DNA of 39,286 nucleotides, taken from Alteromonadaceae bacterium UBA2620 (GTDB taxonomy: Bacteria; Pseudomonadota; Gammaproteobacteria; Enterobacterales; Alteromonadaceae). Every line of letters starts with the position of its first letter. Position 1 is the first letter of the stretch. The notes beneath the pieces were generated by a model. It had not been told where the DNA came from and searched no databases. It worked only from the letters and a program-made list of their open reading frames with translations. Below, one piece after another: positions 32,611 through 39,286 of the stretch. Both the position numbers and the translations under genes were made by a program. The DNA lies in assembly GCA_002339125.1 (NCBI GenBank), contig DDJQ01000024.1:1-39286 (forward strand), given 5' to 3'.

Positions 32611-34443
32611 TTACTCAACAGTAACCGATTTAGCCAGGTTCCTTGGTTGGTCTACGTCTGTGCCTTTTATCAGTGCCACGTAGTACGAAAGCAACTGCAG
32701 CGGGATGGTGTAGATAATTGGAGCGATCGGGCCGTCGCAGTGTGGAACATTGATAACCCGCATGGTTTCGTCACTGGCGAATGACGCGTCTTTATCGGCA
32801 AACACGTACATGATTCCGCCACGGGCACGCACTTCCTCAACGTTGGATTTGAGCTTTTCCAGTAACTCGTTGTTTGGCGCAACCACAATAACCGGCATTT
32901 CTTCATCGATCAGTGCCAGTGGGCCATGCTTAAGCTCACCTGATGCATAGGCTTCGGCGTGTATATAAGAAATCTCTTTAAGCTTTAGCGCCCCTTCCAT
33001 TGCAATAGGGTACTGGTCGCCGCGACCAAGGAATAAGGAGTGATTCTTATCGGCAAATTCCTCGGCTAAGTCTTCAATACCCTGAGTAATAGCCAGAGTC
33101 TCTTCCAACTTGGCTGGCAGGCTGTGCAGCCCCTGCACAATGGCTTGTTTCTCGGCTGTGGCCATGCCGTTGTGCTCACCAAGGGCTAGGGTCAGAATTA
33201 AAAACGCTGTAAGCTGGGTAGTAAAGGCTTTGGTGGAAGCCACGCCAATTTCTGCGCCGGCACGGGTCATAAACGCCATGTCAGACTCGCGTACCAAGGA
33301 TGAGCCCGGCACGTTACAAATGGTCAGGCTGGCGGTATAACCCAGCTCTTTGGCTAAACGCAGTGCAGCGAGGGTATCGGCGGTTTCGCCTGACTGGGAA
33401 ATTGTTACCAGCAGGCTGTTTTCCTGCACCACTGATTTGCGATAGCGGAATTCGGACGCAATTTCCACGTTACAGGACACATTGGCAAACTGTTCCAGCC
33501 AGTAACGTGCGGTCATGCCCGCATGGTAGCTGGTACCACAGGCCACAATTTGAACATGTTTAATCTTAGCGAGCAGCTCATCGGCTCCCTTGCCAAAGAT
33601 ATCCGGCAGCAATCCCTCGTCGCTCACACGTTCTTTTAAAGTGTTACGCACAACCACTGGCTGTTCGTGGATTTCTTTGAGCATGTAATGGCGATAACCG
33701 CCTTTATCGCCAGCATCATGTTCGATATTTGATTCGATAATCTCGCGTTTAACCGGCTTACCGTCTTTATCGAACACCAATACACTGCGACGGGTGATCT
33801 CGGCTACATCGCCTTCTTCAAGAAACATAAAACGGCGGGTTACAGGTAGCAGCGCCATCTGATCAGAGGCAATGAAGTTTTCGCCCAGACCAAGACCAAT
33901 CACCAGCGGACTGCCCGAGCGGGCAACCACCACTTTAGACGGGTCGGTGCGATCCATAATAACAGTGCCGTAAGCGCCGTGGAATTGTCTTACTGAAGCC
34001 TGCACGGCAGCCAGTAAAGAATCAGTATTCTTTAATTCTTCATTCACCGTGTGGGCAATGGTTTCGGTGTCTGTATCGCTGGTAAAGGTGTAACCTTTGC
34101 TGGTGAGTTGCTCACGCAGAGACTGATAGTTCTCAATGATACCGTTGTGCACTACGGCAATTCGATCGTCGGAAAAATGCGGATGCGCATTGGCTTCTGT
34201 TACACCGCCATGAGTCGCCCAGCGCGTATGTGCAATACCAGTAGAACCAAGCGCTTCCTGATCGCTTAGCGCATCCACCAGTTCCTGTACCTTACCGGTA
34301 CGGCGTACGCGGCTAAGAATGCCATTGGGTTGTAACAACGCTACCCCGGCCGAATCATACCCCCGGTACTCAAGCCGCTTGAGGCCCTCAAGCAATATCT
34401 CAACCACATTTCGCTCTGCAACCGCACCGACGATCCCACACAT
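32611..34443 (-). CDS. glmS: Glutamine-fructose-6-phosphate aminotransferase
   Basis: This 610-residue enzyme makes glucosamine-6-phosphate, the entry to cell-wall amino-sugar synthesis. The N-terminal glutaminase domain has Cys2 (MCGIVGAVAERN), RYRGYDSAG-like LEYRGYDSAGVAL, HTRWATHG and HNGIIENY. Two SIS domains follow (CGTSYHAG, SQSGETADT, STKAFTTQL, LGRGDQYPIAMEGALKLKE), ending in the conserved NLAKSVTVE. It starts 2 bases after the deoR-type stop with GGAG upstream, so it is coupled to that regulator. It works with GlmU three genes upstream. Confidence 0.97.
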   Translation of the reverse strand: MCGIVGAVAERNVVEILLEGLKRLEYRGYDSAGVALLQPNGILSRVRRTGKVQELVDALSDQEALGSTGIAHTRWATHGGVTEANAHPHFSDDRIAVVHNGIIENYQSLREQLTSKGYTFTSDTDTETIAHTVNEELKNTDSLLAAVQASVRQFHGAYGTVIMDRTDPSKVVVARSGSPLVIGLGLGENFIASDQMALLPVTRRFMFLEEGDVAEITRRSVLVFDKDGKPVKREIIESNIEHDAGDKGGYRHYMLKEIHEQPVVVRNTLKERVSDEGLLPDIFGKGADELLAKIKHVQIVACGTSYHAGMTARYWLEQFANVSCNVEIASEFRYRKSVVQENSLLVTISQSGETADTLAALRLAKELGYTASLTICNVPGSSLVRESDMAFMTRAGAEIGVASTKAFTTQLTAFLILTLALGEHNGMATAEKQAIVQGLHSLPAKLEETLAITQGIEDLAEEFADKNHSLFLGRGDQYPIAMEGALKLKEISYIHAEAYASGELKHGPLALIDEEMPVIVVAPNNELLEKLKSNVEEVRARGGIMYVFADKDASFASDETMRVINVPHCDGPIAPIIYTIPLQLLSYYVALIKGTDVDQPRNLAKSVTVE

Positions 34444-34445
34444 AG

Positions 34446-35216
34446 CTATTCTCCATTGAGTGAGGCTTTCATTACCTTCACACCTTGTTGATTTAATTGT
34501 TGTTCTGCACTGAATGGTAAACCGTCATCGGTTACCAGCACTGCTACCTGTTGCCAGGCCAATTCGATATTCGGCATTTTATGCCTGAGTTTGGTTGATT
34601 CCGCTAATACCACCACGTTGCCGGCTACCCGGGCCATTTCCTGGCTCAGCAGGGTCAGTTCATTATAGGTGGTGGTGCCGCGCTCCACATCCAGTCCGGC
34701 TGCGCCCACAAAGGCCAGATCAAAACTATAGGACTGTAGCATCTTACCCGCCATGTTGCCCTGAAACGACTGCGACTGTTTATCCCAGGTACCGCCAGTC
34801 ATCAGCACGGTAGGTTCATTATCAAAGGTCACTAACTGGTTGGCGACATTCAGCGAATTAGTCATTACCACCAGTTGCGAAGGCTGTTTAAGGTGCTCCA
34901 CCATAGTGGCGGTGGTACTGCCGCTGTCGATAACGATTTTGTGGCTGTCATTTACCAACGAGGCAGCGAGCTGCCCAATCGCCTGTTTAAGCGATAACTG
35001 CGTATTGGTAGCAGGTTGTGGCTTGTTAAGAGGCGCCGCACCGCCATGCTGGCGGATCAGACGGCCTTGCTCGGCGAGCAGGGTCAGATCTTTACGAATA
35101 GTGACTTCAGAAGTCGAAAACTCACGGGCGAGGGTTTCCACCGGGGTTTGTCCGTGCTGAACAACCCAGCTAACAATACTTTCATGACGCGCGTGAATAT
35201 TTCTTTTTTGTTTCAT
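34446..35216 (-). CDS. DeoR-family transcriptional regulator
   Basis: This 256-residue regulator has an N-terminal DeoR helix-turn-helix (HESIVSWVVQHGQTPVETLA, STSEVTIRKDLTLLAEQG, RQHGGA) and a sugar-phosphate sensor domain (IDSGSTTATM, TNSLNVANQL, FVGAAGLD, VLAESTKL). Such proteins bind phosphosugars. Directly upstream of glmS and near glmU, it may sense an amino-sugar phosphate and control this cluster (inferred). The ATG at 35216 is preferred because the family starts at the MKQKRNIHARHE segment; an upstream codon at 35258 adds AT-rich nonsense. Two TTTCATT-GAAA repeats overlap its start. Confidence 0.92.
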   Translation of the reverse strand: MKQKRNIHARHESIVSWVVQHGQTPVETLAREFSTSEVTIRKDLTLLAEQGRLIRQHGGAAPLNKPQPATNTQLSLKQAIGQLAASLVNDSHKIVIDSGSTTATMVEHLKQPSQLVVMTNSLNVANQLVTFDNEPTVLMTGGTWDKQSQSFQGNMAGKMLQSYSFDLAFVGAAGLDVERGTTTYNELTLLSQEMARVAGNVVVLAESTKLRHKMPNIELAWQQVAVLVTDDGLPFSAEQQLNQQGVKVMKASLNGE

Positions 35217-35242
35217 TCGAAAGTTATAAATTTCATTTGAAA
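35211..35242. promoter_or_regulatory. Tandem repeats TTTCATTCGAAA / TTTCATTTGAAA at the deoR-type start
   Basis: Two 12-base copies (35211-35222 and 35231-35242) differ at one base, are 20 bp apart start to start, and the first covers the start codon. TTTCATT-type direct repeats resemble the sites of AgaR and related DeoR regulators. Autoregulation is inferred. Confidence 0.55.
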
Positions 35243-35276
35243 CTAAATATAGCATCAAACCTTCAAATGTTACGAA

Positions 35277-35816
35277 TTAATTTTTATACATAGGTAAATG
35301 TAACTGCTCGAGTACGTTGATAAGAAACAGTATCTTTGCATTCGAAAGTTGGCGGTAATCAAAGTAGGGGCACACCACAATGTTGCGTTGCTTATTTATC
35401 GCAAATTCGGGTGTTTCCCAGTACAGGGAGGAAGCCACAGACAGCGAGTTTGCATAGGTTTTGCCGGTTATAATGTGCAACACGTCGGGCGAAAATTCTT
35501 CGGGTTCGCTGAAATACAATGCGGTATCAGAGCCGGCTTGTAATAAGCGGCTATCACGAAAGTCCTGCCAGCGGGATGTGGTGTCTCTGAATCCCAGTGT
35601 AGGCGGCAGGGCGAAGATCAGCTTGGCATAAACGTTAAACACTTTTCGCCAACCGTTGCCGCAAGCCTGGCCGATATTGTATATATCCTGAGCCACCAGC
35701 GGGGATACGCCGGGCTGAACGTGCTCAATCAGCGTATTGGGGCGATTGCCAATGTACACGCGAATTCGCGCGTTACTATCGCCCAGCGCGTTAATATCCG
35801 GATCGGTTAAATGCAT
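35277..35816 (-). CDS. Conserved-looking protein of unknown function
   Basis: I do not firmly recognise this 179-residue soluble protein. It begins MHLTDPDINALGDSNARIRVYIGNRP, has no signal peptide or membrane helix, and contains a mixed alpha/beta pattern with WRKVFNVYAKLIF and a hydrophobic C-terminal helix (KILFLINVLEQL). Its start overlaps the preceding oxidoreductase gene by 10 bases, so it is translated from the glmU transcript. Codon use looks like its neighbours. Confidence 0.8.
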   Translation of the reverse strand: MHLTDPDINALGDSNARIRVYIGNRPNTLIEHVQPGVSPLVAQDIYNIGQACGNGWRKVFNVYAKLIFALPPTLGFRDTTSRWQDFRDSRLLQAGSDTALYFSEPEEFSPDVLHIITGKTYANSLSVASSLYWETPEFAINKQRNIVVCPYFDYRQLSNAKILFLINVLEQLHLPMYKN

Positions 35817-36847
35817 TCCACGCTTAGTGTTTGCTGTTGCTCACTGGCAAGCCTGGCCAGTTCGATCAACCTGATTACCGCCACAACGCTCTGCCCGCTG
35901 GCAGGTAACGCCTCAGCGTTGTTGGTGATTAAAGCCGTTGCCAGCTGACGGTAAAAAGTTGTGTAACCGCCGTTGAGCGTCGCCACCGGTTTACTTTCAT
36001 CTTCAAGGTAGAGTGTACCGTGCTGCGGCGCAGGAGCTACAGACCACCCGGGAGCGTTAAAGGACATGCCGGCTTTGAGCTGGTCTTCCTGCGGATCGAG
36101 ATGGTACTTCCGGTAACTGCCTTTGGTGCCCTGCAGCGCATATCGTAGTGTAGGGCCTGCCTCGAATGGCGAACTGCCCACCTTCACGGTGATAGCAGCA
36201 TAATGCAGCGTCACCTCAAAGGCGTCATCGGATTCGCCGCCGTCTCGCAGAATGCAGATATCGGCCGATACCTGCTGCGGCATCCCGAATAACTGCACAA
36301 CCTGATCGATGAGGTGAGGGCCGAGATCCCAGAATATGCCGCTGCCCGGCCCGGCATTTTCACGCCAGCGCTTGCGCGGCGTGGGTCTGAACCGGTCGAA
36401 ACGACTTTCTAGCCGCTTTATATTGCCCACCGCCTGCTCGGCAATAAGCTGTTTCAGGGTAAGGAAATCGCCGTCGAAGCGACGATTATGAAACACGCAA
36501 AGCTGTTTATTGAGCTGAGCAGCGAGTGCTACCAGTTGCTCTGCACGCTCACTGCTCAGCGTAAAAGGTTTCTCCACCAGCACATGACACCCGGCACGCA
36601 GCGCTGCTTCGGCCTGTTCGGCATGCAGATGATTAGGTGTAGTGATCACTACCAAATCAAAGTTATCGTCACCGATTGCCTGCTCAAAACTGTTATACAC
36701 GCTAACGCCCGGCAACGCTCCCTGCACCTTGGCCGGATCCGATGACACCACGCCTGCAATGCTATAGGCATCCATCGCCTGTAAAAACGGTACGTGAAAG
36801 GTTTTGGCGGCGTAGCCAAACCCCATAACCAAGACTGAAAGGGCCAT
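35807..36847 (-). CDS. Gfo/Idh/MocA-family NAD(P)-dependent oxidoreductase
   Basis: This 346-residue enzyme has an N-terminal Rossmann fold (LVMGFGYAAKTFHVPFL, close to YdgJ/inositol-dehydrogenase-like members) and the catalytic Lys in LVEKPFTL, followed by the substrate domain (FHNRRFDGDFLTL, GSGIFWDLGPHLIDQ). It reduces or oxidises a sugar or cyclitol. The ATG shares a base with the glmU stop (TAATG). Placement suggests an amino-sugar related substrate, which is inference. Confidence 0.9.
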   Translation of the reverse strand: MALSVLVMGFGYAAKTFHVPFLQAMDAYSIAGVVSSDPAKVQGALPGVSVYNSFEQAIGDDNFDLVVITTPNHLHAEQAEAALRAGCHVLVEKPFTLSSERAEQLVALAAQLNKQLCVFHNRRFDGDFLTLKQLIAEQAVGNIKRLESRFDRFRPTPRKRWRENAGPGSGIFWDLGPHLIDQVVQLFGMPQQVSADICILRDGGESDDAFEVTLHYAAITVKVGSSPFEAGPTLRYALQGTKGSYRKYHLDPQEDQLKAGMSFNAPGWSVAPAPQHGTLYLEDESKPVATLNGGYTTFYRQLATALITNNAEALPASGQSVVAVIRLIELARLASEQQQTLSVECI

Positions 36848-38205
36848 TATTTTTTCTTAGGACGCTGCCAGCCAGCAATGTTGCGCTGCTTGCTGCGTGC
36901 CACGGCCAGTGCGTCGTCCGGTACTTTAGCGGTAATAATAGAGCCTGCTGCCACCGTTGCCCCTGCGCCTATCTCTACCGGAGCAACCAGAGCAGAATTA
37001 GAGCCAATAAACGCATTTTCTCCAATTAGGGTTTTAGACTTATTAACCCCGTCATAGTTACAGGTAATGGTACCTGCGCCAATATTACTGCCGGCGCCGA
37101 TGTCGGCGTCACCCAGGTAGGTAAGGTGATTGGCTTTGGCGCCTTCGCCTAAACGGGCTTTTTTCATTTCAACGAAGTTGCCCACTTTGGCACCGCGTTC
37201 CATTACTGCGCCCGGGCGTAACCGTCCGTAAGGACCTACAGTACATGATTCACCCACGCTGGCTTGTTCCACAATACTGTTTGCTTCGATTACGGCATTA
37301 TCTGCCACTTCGCAATCAATCAGCACGCAGTTGGGGCCGATCACCACGTTATTACCCAGCGTTACTTTGCCTTTAAATACCGTATTGATGTCAATAAACA
37401 CATCCTGTCCTGTAGTTAACTCACCACGCACATCCACACGCAGCGGGTCAGCCAGAGTGGCACCGTTGGTCATCAGTTCTTCGGCCTGCCATTGCTGCAG
37501 GGTTCGCTCCAGGCGGGCTAGCTGAATGCGGTTATTAACACCTTCAACCTCCAGCGGCGAGTCTGGCTGGGCTGCTTTGATCACTTTGCCTTCGTTGGCG
37601 GCCATGGCAATAACGTCGGTAAGATAATACTCGCCCTGGGCGTTGTCGTTATTCAGCTCGCTGAGCCAGCGCTTTAAGTCTTTACCGGGCATCATCATCA
37701 TGCCGGTATTAATTTCGGTAATAGCACGCTGCGCCTCGGTAGCATCTTTATGTTCTACAATGGCCACAATGTTATCGTCGTTACGAATAATGCGCCCCAT
37801 GCCAGTTGGGTCGTCGAGGTTTACGGTGAGAAGCGCTAAGTCGCAACTGGCTTTTACATCGATGAGTCGCTGCAGGGTATCGGCTTTAATCAGCGGCGCG
37901 TCCCCTACCAGGATCATCACGTCTTCTTCGTCGCTGATATGTTCAACCGTTTGCATTACGGCATGGCCGGTGCCTAATTGCTCGGCTTGCAGGCACCAGT
38001 TAATTTGTTGTCCGCTAACATTGGCCTGTAGCTGGTCGGCACCATGGCCATAAACTAGATGCACGGCCGTGGCCGTTAAGGATTCTGCGGTATTGATAAT
38101 CCGTTGAACCATCGCCACACCGCCAACCGGGTGCAACACTTTGGGTAACGCCGACTTCATTCTGGTGCCCTTACCGGCTGCCAGAACCACTACAGAAAAC
38201 GCCAT
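36847..38205 (-). CDS. glmU: Bifunctional UDP-GlcNAc pyrophosphorylase/GlcN-1-P acetyltransferase
   Basis: This 452-residue enzyme makes UDP-N-acetylglucosamine for peptidoglycan and LPS. The N-terminal uridylyltransferase has LAAGKGTRMKSALPK, QAEQLGTGHAV and VGDAPLI. The C-terminal left-handed beta-helix shows hexapeptide repeats (VIGPNCVLIDCEV, GAGSNIGAGTITCNYDG) and the acetyltransferase site (KANHLTYLGD). AAGGA lies about 7 bases before the ATG. First gene of a four- or five-gene cluster ending with glmS. Confidence 0.97.
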   Translation of the reverse strand: MAFSVVVLAAGKGTRMKSALPKVLHPVGGVAMVQRIINTAESLTATAVHLVYGHGADQLQANVSGQQINWCLQAEQLGTGHAVMQTVEHISDEEDVMILVGDAPLIKADTLQRLIDVKASCDLALLTVNLDDPTGMGRIIRNDDNIVAIVEHKDATEAQRAITEINTGMMMMPGKDLKRWLSELNNDNAQGEYYLTDVIAMAANEGKVIKAAQPDSPLEVEGVNNRIQLARLERTLQQWQAEELMTNGATLADPLRVDVRGELTTGQDVFIDINTVFKGKVTLGNNVVIGPNCVLIDCEVADNAVIEANSIVEQASVGESCTVGPYGRLRPGAVMERGAKVGNFVEMKKARLGEGAKANHLTYLGDADIGAGSNIGAGTITCNYDGVNKSKTLIGENAFIGSNSALVAPVEIGAGATVAAGSIITAKVPDDALAVARSKQRNIAGWQRPKKK

Positions 38206-38405
38206 AACTCATCCTTTTAACTGATATTTGGCCAATAGTGTAACCAAGCCGGCACAACAAGTCAGCGCTCATTTTCAGGCATCGGATTATTTAGGTGTAT
38301 TAGGTTATACGTCAGTGTTTGGCGACAGTAGCATGCAAAGCGTTCTGACTGTATTATACTCAGCTCCGGGCCATAACACCGTTTACAGGGAGAAGCAGAA
38401 AGCAA
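38206..38405. other. Divergent promoter region between glmU and sensor gene
   Basis: The minus strand has TTACAC-17-TTAAAA upstream of the AAGGA site of glmU as a possible promoter. On the plus side a TATACT stands near 38355. Neither is strong, so this is a tentative reading. Confidence 0.35.
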
Positions 38406-39286
38406 GTGAATGCGTTCAGGACATTACATCGAAGTATATTACTGCTGTTTGCAGTAGTAGTGATTGCCATTGTCACTCTGGTACACTTCAGCATCTCAAA
38501 AATCGTCGCCGAGCAAAGCCGGGCTCAACAACAGTCGTTGTCGCCAGCGGTCTCGCTTATTGTGTCGCAAATATTAAAACCGCTGCATGTTTCTGAAGCC
38601 CTTGGGAAATCCCGGGAGCTGGTAGAATTAATGGAGCATGAAAATATCAACGAACCCGAGGTATTTTCTGCCCTGGACCGGCTGGAACAGGAGTTTGGGT
38701 TAACCTTCTTTATTGCCAGCGATCTGGCCCGCATGCAATACAATTCTGATGGTAGCAAGCTCGCGCTGATTGAAGGCGAGGTATCGTGGTATTTTAAATA
38801 TCGTGACAGAGAAGCCGATGCAGTAGCCGATATTGGTAAATGGGAAAACCCACATTTTTATATCGATATAAAGATTTATGACGATGCCGGTAAGTTTTTA
38901 GGCTTTTTTGGCGTAGGAAAAAGCTTAAAAAGCTTCGTTTCGGTTTTCGAAACCTACAAACGCCAGTATGGCTACGACTTTTTGTTCGTGGATGGTGCTG
39001 GTGACATTATGCTGTCATCGGATCAAACGCTGGTCGCCACCTATTCTGAGTTTACCAACTTATCTGAATTACCCTGGTACGCCAGCTTGCCGGAGCCTAT
39101 CCGCGCCAAAAACGCCCTTAACAATCAACTGATCACCATTGATGGTAAAGACCACCTCATTGCTGAAGTGAGCCTGCCTCAGTTTGGCTGGACGGTTTAC
39201 CTGTTGAGCCCGCTGGACGCCAGACAAGCAGAAATTTCTCAGGGCTTTATTTTCAGTGTGGTTACCATACTGGTGATTATTTTTGC
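38406..39286 (+). CDS. Membrane sensor protein, N-terminal part (cut by window edge)
   Basis: An open frame from GTG 38406 (GGGAGA about 13 bases upstream) runs to the end. It encodes an N-terminal membrane helix (ILLLFAVVVIAIVTLVHFSI), a periplasmic region of about 230 residues and a second helix starting near the window end (FIFSVVTILVIIF). The periplasmic part looks like a double-Cache-type sensor (HFYIDIKIYDDAGKFLGFFG, YDFLFVDGAGDIMLSS, LPQFGWTVYLLSP). The output domain, probably GGDEF or histidine kinase, lies beyond the edge and cannot be called. Confidence 0.8.
   Translation, partial: MNAFRTLHRSILLLFAVVVIAIVTLVHFSISKIVAEQSRAQQQSLSPAVSLIVSQILKPLHVSEALGKSRELVELMEHENINEPEVFSALDRLEQEFGLTFFIASDLARMQYNSDGSKLALIEGEVSWYFKYRDREADAVADIGKWENPHFYIDIKIYDDAGKFLGFFGVGKSLKSFVSVFETYKRQYGYDFLFVDGAGDIMLSSDQTLVATYSEFTNLSELPWYASLPEPIRAKNALNNQLITIDGKDHLIAEVSLPQFGWTVYLLSPLDARQAEISQGFIFSVVTILVIIF

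Noticed and set aside
1..39286. tRNA, rRNA, CRISPR arrays, intact IS elements
   Set aside because: No cloverleaf, repeat-spacer pattern, rRNA motif or transposase was recognised anywhere in the window.

Overview
The window looks like chromosomal DNA of a marine-type gammaproteobacterium, most likely in the Alteromonadales/Alteromonadaceae. This rests on gene content: fatty-acid cis/trans isomerase, periplasmic Lig E DNA ligase, the permease/M1-peptidase ABC system, a glmU...deoR-glmS cluster, and remnants of TonB-receptor and polysaccharide-use genes. It also rests on Shine-Dalgarno use and on roughly 50% GC judged by eye. No rRNA, tRNA, CRISPR array, phage or intact insertion sequence was seen.

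Left part (1-12 kb): a TonB-dependent receptor truncated after its plug domain, then cti. Next come a previously unlisted 46-residue membrane peptide (minus strand), a 60-residue Cys-rich oxidoreductase-like protein and a patatin-like lipase. A minus-strand ABC ATPase plus a giant ABC-permease/M1-peptidase fusion follows, then a class II glutamine amidotransferase. A diguanylate cyclase with intact GGEEF and I-site closes the section.

Middle (12-24.4 kb): a periplasmic TPR protein, a Tat/lipobox intradiol-dioxygenase-like protein and a GalR-type LacI regulator with its own operator. acdS (ACC deaminase) is divergent from an XRE-cupin regulator with twin palindromic operators. Then come an AtoE-type transporter, a DUF2239-MATE-carboxymuconolactone decarboxylase-like operon whose promoter sits between two palindromes, a scar made of two gene tails, and an arsR-arsC-arsH-acr3 arsenic operon.

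Right part (24.4-39.3 kb): secreted GH67 alpha-glucuronidase, a fused EamA/AraC double remnant, Lig E, a transglutaminase-like protein, succinate-semialdehyde dehydrogenase, a ParDE-type toxin-antitoxin pair and a small outer-membrane barrel. The amino-sugar cluster on the minus strand follows: glmU, an oxidoreductase, an unknown protein, a DeoR regulator and glmS. The window ends inside a membrane sensor protein.

The main theme is ordinary core genes mixed with eroded accessory loci. At least four places show truncated genes, three of them involving a transcription regulator next to a lost or damaged partner. The best candidate for an undescribed system is the DUF2239 operon. Its first protein has an AT-hook-like KRGRPK segment, and its promoter is bracketed by two TTACCCGGGTAA-type palindromes, which suggests autoregulation of a MATE exporter and a small decarboxylase/peroxidase-like enzyme.
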